A stretch of DNA of 10,303 bases, from positions 1-10,303 of the forward strand of contig CAKTZA010000094.1 in assembly GCA_934635045.1 (NCBI GenBank). The letters are read 5' to 3'. The DNA comes from an uncultured Kiritimatiellota bacterium. Its GTDB lineage: Bacteria; Verrucomicrobiota; Kiritimatiellia; RFP12; UBA1067. A program made the position numbers and the translations under genes. Below the pieces are notes generated by a model. It was not told the origin of the DNA. It saw only the letters and a list, made by a program, of their open reading frames with translations, and did no database searches. This document shows, piece by piece, positions 1-6,414 of this stretch. Numbering within the stretch: position 1 is the stretch's first letter; each line of letters starts with the position of its first letter.

Positions 1-243
1 GGCGCGAGCGAGACGCCGCACGAGGTCGTCCGAGAACTCCTCAAAGATTTCCGCATGACGTTCTCATCTTTGGAGGAAGGGCTTCGCCAAAGGCTGGATC
101 CGGAGCGGGTGTTTCTCGATCCGGCAAAGGCGAAGACCGCGAAGATTAAGACGGTGAAGATGAAGAAGACGAATGCGAGGAAAAGGACGAAAGTGAGGGG
201 GACAAAAGCGAAGAAGAGAGAGGTAAAGGCTGTTCAGGCGTGA
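1..243 (+). CDS. C-terminal fragment of an unknown protein with a basic Lys/Arg tail
   Basis: The reading frame is open from the first base of the window, so this is the 3' end of a gene that starts outside it. About 80 residues are visible, ending at TGA 241-243. The first ~40 residues are mixed and probably helical (ETPHEVVRELLKDF, then SSLEEGLRQRLDPERV). The last ~40 are almost purely Lys, Arg, Thr, Ala and Val (for example KTAKIKTVKMKKTNARKR) and should be disordered and strongly positive, as in tails that bind nucleic acid or ribosomes. The DNA of the tail is purine-rich and less GC-rich than its neighbours. I do not recognise the family. An internal ATG at 55 exists but there is no reason to prefer it, because the frame continues upstream. 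The regulator at 306 follows after 62 bases on the same strand. That the frame is coding is likely but not certain. Confidence 0.6.
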   Translation, partial: GASETPHEVVRELLKDFRMTFSSLEEGLRQRLDPERVFLDPAKAKTAKIKTVKMKKTNARKRTKVRGTKAKKREVKAVQA

Positions 244-257
244 TTGACCGTCTGCGC

Positions 258-296
258 AAAAGACATCATTGGCTGCCAACGTAAAAGACATTATCG
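258..296 (+). repeat. Direct repeat upstream of the XylR-like regulator, possible operator
   Basis: AAAAGACATCAT at 258-269 recurs as AAAAGACATTAT at 283-294, with one mismatch in 12 and a 25-base offset. The pair fills most of the 62-base gap before the regulator start at 306. AraC-family proteins commonly bind direct repeats, so an autoregulatory site is possible. This is inference only. A TTGACC at 244-249 has no well-spaced -10 box, so I do not call a promoter. Confidence 0.3.
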
Positions 297-305
297 CAGA
301 GGCCT

Positions 306-1442
306 ATGCAAAGCAAGATCCTCATCTGCATGAACATCAACGACTTCGCGCAGCATCCGTTTCTTGCGGGCATCCTGTCCGTGACGCGGCTCGACGGTTC
401 GCTGTCCGTCGTCATCGACACGAAGCCGGGCGAGCTGACCGTTGCGCGCTTCCGACGCCATCTCGACAGCGGCATTGCGGCCGCCATCATCTGCGAAACC
501 GGCATCCCGGACATCCGGGCCGTCGTCAACGTCTGCCGGATCCCCATCGTGGTCTTCGGTTCGCCGAAGTCACGCACGCGCCGCCAGGGGCTCTGCTACG
601 TCATGAGCGACGACACCGGCATCGGCATCGCGGGCGCACGGCATCTCTTCGCGATCGGCGGCTTTCGCTCGTTCGCCTTCGCCGCAACGCCGGGCGAGGG
701 CTGGAGCGACAAGGAGGAACGCGGCTTCCTTTCCTTCCTCGAGCGCAAGCGCCGTCCCGTCCAGGTCTGCCGAGACGCCACGGACGCCGAACTCGACGCT
801 TTCCTCGTCGCGCTCGAAAAGCCGGCGGCGGTCATGGCGGCCAACGACCTGCGCGCGCTCGACGTCGTCAACGCCTGTCGTCGACAGGGCATTGACATTC
901 CCCGACAGCTGTCGCTGATTGGCGTCAACGACAATGAAGTCCTGTGCAACGGCGTCTCGCCCAGTCTCACCAGCATCGGCGTCGACCACGAGCATGAGGG
1001 GCGTCTGGCAATCGAGTGCCTGCTCAACATGCTGCGCAGCCCGCAGAAGCCGCACCCGGCGCTGATCCGTCCGAAGGAGCATCAGGTCGTCGAACGCGAA
1101 TCGACCGCCATCCGCACCTCGTCCGCCCACATCATCGAAAAGGCCCTTGCCTACATCGACCGGCACATCAACCGCCCGATCCGCGTGGGCGAACTCGTCG
1201 CCCACCTCCACGTCTCGCGCCGACTGCTCGAAATCCGCTTTCGGGAAATCCTGCAAAGCAGCGTGAACGCGACCATCGTGAACCGTCGGCTCGACCACTA
1301 CCGAAGCCAGCTGCTCGTCTCGAAGCTGCCCGCCCGCGCCGTGGCGAACGCCTGCGGCTTCTCCGACATGTCCTACCTCACGCGCACGTTCAAGGCCCGC
1401 TTCAGCGTCACGCCCGGCGAACTGCGCGAGGCGAACGCCTAA
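306..1442 (+). CDS. XylR-type transcriptional regulator (LacI-like sensor plus AraC HTH)
   Basis: This is a 378-residue cytoplasmic transcription factor expected to bind a sugar or related small molecule. Residues ~1-260 form a periplasmic-binding-protein-like sensor of the LacI/GalR type. The second subdomain is clearest at 173-243, with PAAVMAANDLRALDVVNACR, then IPRQLSLIGVNDNE and SPSLTSIGVD. Residues ~273-376 are an AraC-type double helix-turn-helix: first unit RVGELVAHLHVSRRLLEIRF (293-312), second unit ARAVANACGFSDMSYLTRTF (343-362), then the usual end FSVTPGELR. This is the XylR architecture, and the length fits that family (~380-390). ATG 306 is chosen because an in-frame stop lies at 282-284 and the first sensor strand (KILICMNIN) begins right after it. 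Its Shine-Dalgarno site is poor: AGAGG at 298-302, only 3 bases away. The ligand and targets cannot be told from sequence. No sugar operon is adjacent, and the beta-helix gene 6 kb away is only a possible target. Confidence 0.9.
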   Translation: MQSKILICMNINDFAQHPFLAGILSVTRLDGSLSVVIDTKPGELTVARFRRHLDSGIAAAIICETGIPDIRAVVNVCRIPIVVFGSPKSRTRRQGLCYVMSDDTGIGIAGARHLFAIGGFRSFAFAATPGEGWSDKEERGFLSFLERKRRPVQVCRDATDAELDAFLVALEKPAAVMAANDLRALDVVNACRRQGIDIPRQLSLIGVNDNEVLCNGVSPSLTSIGVDHEHEGRLAIECLLNMLRSPQKPHPALIRPKEHQVVERESTAIRTSSAHIIEKALAYIDRHINRPIRVGELVAHLHVSRRLLEIRFREILQSSVNATIVNRRLDHYRSQLLVSKLPARAVANACGFSDMSYLTRTFKARFSVTPGELREANA

Positions 1443-1483
1443 AAAGGCAGCGGCCCCGGAGAGACCCCGGAGCCGCTGCCTTT
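1443..1483. terminator. Two-way intrinsic terminator between convergent genes
   Basis: A perfect 12-bp stem pairs AAAGGCAGCGGC (1443-1454) with GCCGCTGCCTTT (1472-1483), and an inner CCGG/CCGG pair extends it. On the plus strand it ends in TTT. On the minus strand it is followed by TTTTT (complement of 1441-1445). It begins directly after the regulator stop codon and 15 bases beyond the rpmB stop, so it serves both transcripts. Confidence 0.9.
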
Positions 1484-1498
1484 GCTGGACGAGGCCGC

Positions 1499-1729
1499 TT
1501 AGGCCTTCGTCACCTTGCCGGTCTTCAGGCAGCGCGTGCAGACGCGCATGCGCTTCGTGTTGCCCTTGCCGTCCGTCGTGCGGACGGTCTGGAGGTTCGG
1601 CAGGAAGCGGCGCTTCGTGATGCCGGTCGTGTGGAGACCGATGCCGCCCTTGTACTTCGGCGAACCCTTGCGGACGACGACGTTGCCGACCGAGGGGCCC
1701 TTTCCGCAGATTTCACAAACTCTGGACAT
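1499..1729 (-). CDS. rpmB: 50S ribosomal protein L28, zinc-binding form
   Basis: This 76-residue protein is ribosomal protein L28 of the large subunit. The N-terminus MSRVCEICGKGPSVGN and the central TKRRFLPNLQTVR are family hallmarks. Two Cys pairs, C5/C8 (CEIC) and C64/C67 (CTRC), form the zinc-ribbon version seen in part of the bacteria. Cys-free L28 paralogues are known to replace it under zinc limitation in some species. Length is normal. The ATG has purine-rich AGGAACAGGAAA just upstream (about 1730-1741). It lies 27 bases downstream of rpsA on the same strand, so the two are very probably co-transcribed and end at the shared terminator 1443-1483. Confidence 0.97.
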   Translation of the reverse strand: MSRVCEICGKGPSVGNVVVRKGSPKYKGGIGLHTTGITKRRFLPNLQTVRTTDGKGNTKRMRVCTRCLKTGKVTKA

Positions 1730-1756
1730 TTTCCTGTTCCTTTCGTTTGAATGTGA

Positions 1757-3508
1757 TTAGTTGCCGGGCTGCCACTCGACGTTCGCGAAGGCGTTCTCGA
1801 ACGCGGCGGACAGGCCGCCGAGGTTCTCGCTGCCCGCGCTCGTCGTGGAGACGGGCGTCTTCTCCTCGCCTGCGGCTTCCGCCTCAAGCGCCTTGATCTC
1901 GTCGTCCGTCATGCCCATCGCGCGGATCGACAGGCCGATGCGACGCTCGCCGCGATCAACCTTGACCACGCGGGCCTCGACCTCCTGGCCGACCTCAAGC
2001 GCATCCTTGACCTTCTCGACGCGCTGGTCGGAGATCTGGGAGATGTGCACGAGCCCGTCCACGCCGTCCTCGAGCTCGACGAACGCGCCGAACGAGGCGA
2101 TCTTCGAGACCTTGCCCTTGACGACCGAGCCGACCGGGAACTTCTGCGCGATCTCGTCCCACGGATCCTGCATCGCCGCCTTGAGGCTGAGCGAAATGCG
2201 CTGCTCCTTGGCGTTGACGTCGAGGACGACCGCCTCGACCTCCTGGCCCTTCTGCAGGCACTCCGACGGGTGGTTGATCTTGCGCGTCCAGCTCATGTCG
2301 CTGACGTGGATCATGCCGTCGATGCCCTCCTCGAGCTCGACGAACGCGCCGTACGCCGTGAAGTTGCGCACCTTGCCCTTGACCTTCGAGCCGACCGGGA
2401 AGCGCTCCTGCACCGTGTCCCACGGGTTGGCCTGGGTCTGGCGGATGCCGAGGGCGATCTTCTGGTTCTCGACGTCGACCGAGAGGACGACGACCTGAAC
2501 CTCGTCACCGACCGAGAGCATGTCGGACGCGCGCGCGACGCGCTTCGTCCAGCTGAACTCGGAGATGTGGACGAGCCCCTCGATGCCGGGGGCGATCTCG
2601 ACGAACGCGCCGTACGCGGCGAGGTTGACGACCTTGCCCGAAACGCGCGAGCCGACCGGGAACTGCTCCAGGATCGAGTCCCACGGATTCGGCGTCGTCT
2701 GCTTGAGGCCGAGCGAGATGCGCTCGCGCTCGCGGTCCACGTCGAGGACCATGACGTCGAGCTCCTGGCCGACCTTGAGGATTTCGCTCGGGTGCTTGAC
2801 GCGGCCCCAGCTCATGTCCGTGATGTGGAGGAGTCCGTCGATGCCGTCGAGGTCGATGAACGCGCCGAAGTCCGTGATGTTCTTCACGTGGCCCTTGCGG
2901 ATCTCGCCCTTCTGGAGGCTTTCGAGCAGCTCGGCCTTCTTCTCGGCCATCGTGCCCTCGATGAGCTCGCGGCGCGAGACGATGAGGTTGCGGCGCTCGT
3001 TGGAAATCTTGATGACCTTGAACTCGTACGTCTGGCCGACGTAGGGCTCGAGATCGCGCACGGGCGTGACGTCGACCTGCGAGCCGGGCAGGAACGCCTC
3101 GACGTCGTCGATCTGGACGAGCAGGCCGCCGCGGACGGCCGACTTGACCGTGCCGGTCACGACGCAGCCCTCGACGTAGCGCTCGAGGATCTTCTCCCAG
3201 CGGATCTTGTCGTCCGCACGGCGCTTCGAGATCTCGACCATGCCGGTCTTGTCGTCTTCGAGCTTGACGAGCATGACGGTGACCTTGTCGCCGACCTTGA
3301 CGTCGGCGCCCTCGCCGAACTCGTTGAGGCCGACCGTGCCGACCGACTTGTAGCCGATGTCGACGAACACGTCGTCACCCTTGATTGCGCTGACGGTGCC
3401 CTCAATGAGGCTGCCGCCCTTGAACTTCGACTCCTGCCCCGCCTGGGAGAGGATGTCGGCCATCGCCGCGGACTTCGCCGCAGGAGGCGTAGGCTTTCTA
3501 ATCGCCAT
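1757..3508 (-). CDS. rpsA: 30S ribosomal protein S1, six S1 domains
   Basis: This is a 583-residue S1 protein, which binds mRNA on the small subunit and helps initiation on structured or weak Shine-Dalgarno messages. Six S1 (OB-fold) repeats lie at about 32-97, 113-180, 201-268, 286-355, 372-442 and 459-528. The central repeats carry the typical signature, such as ITDFGAFIDLDGIDGLLHIT. The first two are more divergent, as in other S1 proteins, where they anchor to the ribosome. A tail of ~55 residues follows. The start at 3508 (MAIRKPTPP) is chosen because the promoter at 3585-3614 lies inside the longer open frame that reaches 3730. The Shine-Dalgarno is weak: AGAAG, 3 bases from the ATG within a purine run. 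Many bacteria carry rpsA after cmk; here an ABC ATPase gene lies upstream and rpmB downstream. Confidence 0.96.
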   Translation of the reverse strand: MAIRKPTPPAAKSAAMADILSQAGQESKFKGGSLIEGTVSAIKGDDVFVDIGYKSVGTVGLNEFGEGADVKVGDKVTVMLVKLEDDKTGMVEISKRRADDKIRWEKILERYVEGCVVTGTVKSAVRGGLLVQIDDVEAFLPGSQVDVTPVRDLEPYVGQTYEFKVIKISNERRNLIVSRRELIEGTMAEKKAELLESLQKGEIRKGHVKNITDFGAFIDLDGIDGLLHITDMSWGRVKHPSEILKVGQELDVMVLDVDRERERISLGLKQTTPNPWDSILEQFPVGSRVSGKVVNLAAYGAFVEIAPGIEGLVHISEFSWTKRVARASDMLSVGDEVQVVVLSVDVENQKIALGIRQTQANPWDTVQERFPVGSKVKGKVRNFTAYGAFVELEEGIDGMIHVSDMSWTRKINHPSECLQKGQEVEAVVLDVNAKEQRISLSLKAAMQDPWDEIAQKFPVGSVVKGKVSKIASFGAFVELEDGVDGLVHISQISDQRVEKVKDALEVGQEVEARVVKVDRGERRIGLSIRAMGMTDDEIKALEAEAAGEEKTPVSTTSAGSENLGGLSAAFENAFANVEWQPGN

Positions 3509-3578
3509 TAACTTCTTTTCTTTGATTCGTTTGAGATCGCGGTTTTCTGCCGCGTCCGCCCCGTTTTTGGGCACGGAA
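3509..3578 (-). promoter_or_regulatory. rpsA 5' leader with possible hairpins
   Basis: The predicted leader is ~70 bases. It can form a CGCGG/CCGCG stem (3538-3542 with 3550-3554) around a 7-base A-rich loop, and upstream of this GCCC can pair with GGGC around AAAAAC. A purine-rich run with a weak AGAAG Shine-Dalgarno follows, just before the ATG. In gammaproteobacteria S1 represses its own translation through a structured leader with a poor Shine-Dalgarno. A similar role here is inference. Confidence 0.35.
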
Positions 3579-3584
3579 GCGCAT

Positions 3585-3614
3585 ATTATACCAAAACCGC
3601 GCGTCTGGCCGCAA
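3585..3614 (-). promoter_or_regulatory. sigma70-type promoter of rpsA-rpmB
   Basis: On the minus strand, TTGCGG (3614-3609) and a perfect TATAAT (3590-3585) are separated by 18 bases. The expected start of transcription is near 3578. It lies in the 139-base gap between the ABC ATPase stop (3648) and the rpsA ATG, so rpsA has its own promoter. Confidence 0.75.
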
Positions 3615-3647
3615 GTCGCCGCCGACCCCTCGCGCGCGCAGGCCGTT

Positions 3648-4277
3648 TCAGCTGCGCAGGACGCCGTCCTCAAGCGTGAGGACGCGATCGCAGATCGCGG
3701 CGGCTTCGGGCGAGTGCGTGACCATGACAAGCGCGAATTTCGCGTCGTCGGCCGTCAGCTCGGTCAGGATCTTCAGGATGCCCGCGCCCGTCCAGGCGTC
3801 AAGGTTGCCCGTCGGCTCGTCGGCCAGCACGAGCTCCGGATCCGTCACGAGCGCACGGGCGAGGGCCACGCGCTGCATCTCGCCGCCGGACAGTTCGGAC
3901 GGCAGGTGGTCGAGCCGGTCGCCCAGACCGACGCGCGCCAGCAGGTCCGCCGCGCGCTTCCGCCCGCCGACCTCGCCCCGCCACCGCGCCGCCAGCGTCG
4001 GCAGGACGACGTTTTCGAGAACCGTCAGCTCCGGCATGAGGTGATACTGCTGGAAGACGAAGCCGACGTTCGCCGGGCGCGTCACCGTTCCGGACGTCTG
4101 CCTCTCCAGTCCGCCCAGAATGTTCAGGAGCGTCGACTTGCCCGCGCCCGAACGCCCGACAATCGCGACCTTCTCGCCGGGACGGACGGAGAAGTTCACG
4201 CCCTTCAGCACCTCGATCGGCTTCTGCCCGGGAAGCCTGAAGCGCTTCCGCAGGTCAACTGTTCCTAAGACTACCAT
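3648..4277 (-). CDS. ABC transporter ATP-binding protein, LolD/MacB/FtsE type
   Basis: This 209-residue protein is a complete ABC nucleotide-binding domain. It shows Walker A GRSGAGKST (41-49), Q-loop FVFQQYHLMPELTVLENV (73-90), signature LSGGEMQRVALARAL (129-143), Walker B LVLADEPTGNLD (149-160) and H-loop His188 in VTHSP. The IEVLKGVNFSVRPGEK and DEPTGNLD segments are typical of the LolD/MacB/FtsE group, whose members move lipoproteins, antibiotics or peptides, or act in division, rather than import nutrients. No partner permease (LolC/LolE, MacB or FtsX type) is in the window, so the substrate is unknown. The start at 4277 (MVVLGTVDL) is where homology begins. It lies only 8 bases from the -10 box, so the mRNA is likely leaderless. 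An in-frame TTG at 4293-4295 with AGGA 3 bases upstream is a weaker alternative. It is slightly short for LolD but no motif is missing. Confidence 0.9.
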   Translation of the reverse strand: MVVLGTVDLRKRFRLPGQKPIEVLKGVNFSVRPGEKVAIVGRSGAGKSTLLNILGGLERQTSGTVTRPANVGFVFQQYHLMPELTVLENVVLPTLAARWRGEVGGRKRAADLLARVGLGDRLDHLPSELSGGEMQRVALARALVTDPELVLADEPTGNLDAWTGAGILKILTELTADDAKFALVMVTHSPEAAAICDRVLTLEDGVLRS

Positions 4278-4285
4278 TTGACGGA

Positions 4286-4315
4286 AGTATACCAAAAATC
4301 CTGCCCGCGCGTCAG
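4286..4315 (-). promoter_or_regulatory. Promoter of the ABC ATPase gene, leaderless type
   Basis: On the minus strand, CTGACG (4315-4310, four of six consensus bases) and TATACT (4291-4286, five of six) are 18 bases apart. Transcription should begin at about 4277-4279, at or next to the ATG. The -35 box lies inside a 7-bp hairpin, CGCGCGT-CAG-ACGCGCG (4306-4322), that could also be an operator. Confidence 0.55.
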
Positions 4316-4417
4316 ACGCGCGCCTCCGGGCCGAGGGCGACTTGCGTCGCCTCACAGAACAGGACGTTGCGTGAGGAGCGGGCCGAGCGGCGTCCGCACC
4401 GGGGCCGCATACCCGAT

Positions 4418-4447
4418 TTGACCGCAGGGCATGGAAAATCGTATAAT
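4418..4447 (+). promoter_or_regulatory. sigma70-type promoter of the 644-residue protein gene
   Basis: TTGACC (4418-4423), an 18-base spacer and a perfect TATAAT (4442-4447) predict a start near 4454. The leader is then ~25 bases and carries AAAAGGA (4462-4468), 11 bases before ATG 4480. It is divergent from the ABC ATPase promoter across a 202-base gap between start codons. Confidence 0.8.
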
Positions 4448-4479
4448 TCCACTTTCTTGTGAAAAGGAATGCAACGACC

Positions 4480-6414
4480 ATGAAAATCATCGGGGACAAA
4501 ATCTTCGCCAAGGACGCCGAGGGGCGGCTGCTGAGCCGCATCGGCACGCTCTTCTTCCGCACGCCCGGACTCGTCACGAAAAAGGGCATCCACGCGATGC
4601 AGCGCGTCATGTGGCTGGAGGAGATCTCGAAGGAGAATCCGCTGACGCCGTCCGAGGAGGAGGCGGAGATCGCCGAGTCCGTCGACCTCATCTTCACGGA
4701 GGACCAGGTGCTGATCCGCCCGAACCCCGACCGCATGGATCTCGCGTTCCGGGCGGACGAGGTCCTTCAGACGATGGTCTCCAAGCGGGCGATCCGCTTC
4801 CTCAACACGTCGTCCGCCAAGGTGCGCACGGCGCTGCGCGCGCGCGGCGAGAACTGGCGCATGGCGCGCCAGCCGATCTCGCAGGACGACATGGCCGCCC
4901 TGATCGAACACGCGAAGGTCGCCATCGGCGAGCGTCCGATCTACTACTACAACCACGCGACCGGCACGCGCTTCGTCACCGTCGGCGCCTACGCCGAGGT
5001 CAAGGCCCTGCCCCCGGCCGACTTCCGCCGGCAGGTCGTCGAGGTCGTCGCCGGGCTCAACAAGCGCAACCGCACGGGCCATCCCGAGATCGACCTCTTC
5101 CCCGCCGCGACGCCGATCGAGGTCAAGCGCGCGTTCCGCGACCTCAAGGTCGCCGAGCTGGACGACGAGGAGCTGAAGTCCGCCTGCGACCGGATCGCCC
5201 TCGACTGGCGCATGGCCCTGCCGCCGGAGCTGCGCGAGGAGTCCGTCGCCAACTTCGACTGGCGCAACGCGATGTGCCACGCGCTCACGGCCGGGCCCAA
5301 CGAGACGGCCGTGGAGGAGCAGGAGCTCGTCGCCGGCATCTCGCCCGAGTTCTACCGCCAGGTCGAGTGGCTGCCCGGCGCGCGCATCGCGGACGGCGAG
5401 GTCATCTTCGACCCGATCTACGACGAGGCCGCGCGCACGCAGGACCCGGAGCTCCTCGCGCTCTGCGACAACCGCGTCAAGAGCTTCCTCTTCAACACGA
5501 CGCGCCTCTTCGGCCGCCTCACGTACATCAACATCGGGCGCATCGCCGCCTCGCTCGCGCGCCGGCCCATCGTCGGCGACCGCCGCGGCCACCTCTACAT
5601 CATGCAGTACGCGGAGGAGGGCGAGACGGAGCCGAAGGTGATGATGATCCGCCTCCAGAAGTGGGGCGTCGCCGAGCACCTCGACGAGGGCAAGAGCCTG
5701 CTCCAGTCGATTCTCGAGGCCGACGAGTATTCCGACTTCATCCTCGACCGCCGGCTCATGTGCCGCCAGCTCGGCATGAACCTGCCGCGCCACATCGGCT
5801 ACGGGCACTTCTCCGAGAAGTACCGCGGCAACAACCAGTACAACGGCGTCTCGCTGCGCTCGGCCTACTTCGTGCGCAGCTACGTGCACGGCGTCGCGTC
5901 GGACAAGGTTCCGCTCGCGAAGTACCGCAACCCCGCGTGGGCGCAGAAGTTCGCGTACCTGATGGGCCGCGCCGCCGCGCTCGACCTCGTCGTCGGCCGC
6001 CGCAACTCGATCACGAAGGAGCTGCTCTTCGACCAGAACTACGAGGTCGTGACGACGGGCGAGGACGGGATGCCCGCCGAAATCCGCATCACCGACCACG
6101 CCGGCAGCTTCGTCGACTACGAGCGGCCGCTTGCGGACGCCGTCGCCGAGTACGCCGCCTTCGCGACGCGGCGCGCAAAATTCGTGACGGAGTATCCGAC
6201 GTTCGTCGCCGCCTACGTGGAGGGCTTCCGCCGGCATCTCGCCGAGACGCAGGCCGCCTACCGCGCGCGCCGCCGCGCGTTCGACAACCTCTTCTCCGAC
6301 CGGCCTTACGACACGAACGGCTCCGGCGCCTACCGCTGGGCCTGCGCGCTCCGCCGCCTCGACGCCGGCGACCCCGACGCGCTCGCCGCGAAGCTCAGGG
6401 CCGCGATCGCCTGA
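4480..6414 (+). CDS. Uncharacterised 644-residue cytoplasmic protein, possible divergent kinase-like C-terminal part
   Basis: I do not recognise this family. The protein has no signal peptide and no membrane segment and is rich in charged residues. ATG 4480 is preferred because AAAAGGA (4462-4468) lies 11 bases upstream. An in-frame GTG at 4459 would start almost at the transcription start with no ribosome site. Residues ~370-550 have an order reminiscent of protein/lipid-kinase folds: a strand with Lys (MMIRLQKWG, 388-396), a helix with acidic residues (~403-418), a hinge-like SAYFVRSYVHG (461-471), a helix leading to LDLVVGRRNSI (501-511), then IRITDHAGSF (535-544). The last two resemble the catalytic loop and metal-binding Asp-x-Gly of HipA, PI-kinase or Fam20-like proteins, but the Asp-to-Asn spacing (502 to 509) is not canonical. 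Activity is therefore unproven and may be lost. The N-terminal ~350 residues match nothing I know. Strong promoter, single-gene transcript, 20-base tail overlap with comEC. The coding call is firm; the function is open. Confidence 0.85.
   Translation: MKIIGDKIFAKDAEGRLLSRIGTLFFRTPGLVTKKGIHAMQRVMWLEEISKENPLTPSEEEAEIAESVDLIFTEDQVLIRPNPDRMDLAFRADEVLQTMVSKRAIRFLNTSSAKVRTALRARGENWRMARQPISQDDMAALIEHAKVAIGERPIYYYNHATGTRFVTVGAYAEVKALPPADFRRQVVEVVAGLNKRNRTGHPEIDLFPAATPIEVKRAFRDLKVAELDDEELKSACDRIALDWRMALPPELREESVANFDWRNAMCHALTAGPNETAVEEQELVAGISPEFYRQVEWLPGARIADGEVIFDPIYDEAARTQDPELLALCDNRVKSFLFNTTRLFGRLTYINIGRIAASLARRPIVGDRRGHLYIMQYAEEGETEPKVMMIRLQKWGVAEHLDEGKSLLQSILEADEYSDFILDRRLMCRQLGMNLPRHIGYGHFSEKYRGNNQYNGVSLRSAYFVRSYVHGVASDKVPLAKYRNPAWAQKFAYLMGRAAALDLVVGRRNSITKELLFDQNYEVVTTGEDGMPAEIRITDHAGSFVDYERPLADAVAEYAAFATRRAKFVTEYPTFVAAYVEGFRRHLAETQAAYRARRRAFDNLFSDRPYDTNGSGAYRWACALRRLDAGDPDALAAKLRAAIA

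Noticed and set aside
2000..3500. Repeated DNA blocks inside rpsA as a possible repeat array or CRISPR
   Set aside because: The repeats are ~250 bases apart, diverged and in frame. They are the S1 domains of one protein.
2045..3511. Plus-strand open frame of 488 codons across rpsA
   Set aside because: It is the GC-rich mirror of the S1 coding strand. Its repeated Asp/Leu/Arg pattern simply reflects the six S1 repeats.
3509..3730. N-terminal extension of S1 by 74 residues
   Set aside because: It would run through a good promoter (3585-3614) and into the ABC ATPase gene. Family homology starts after MAIRKP.
4459..4461. GTG start for the 644-residue protein
   Set aside because: It lies only a few bases from the predicted transcription start with no ribosome site. 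ATG 4480 has AAAAGGA at suitable distance.
4278..4736. Long N-terminal extension of the ABC ATPase
   Set aside because: It overlaps the divergent promoter region and the start of the opposite gene, and ABC-domain homology begins at MVVLGTVDL.
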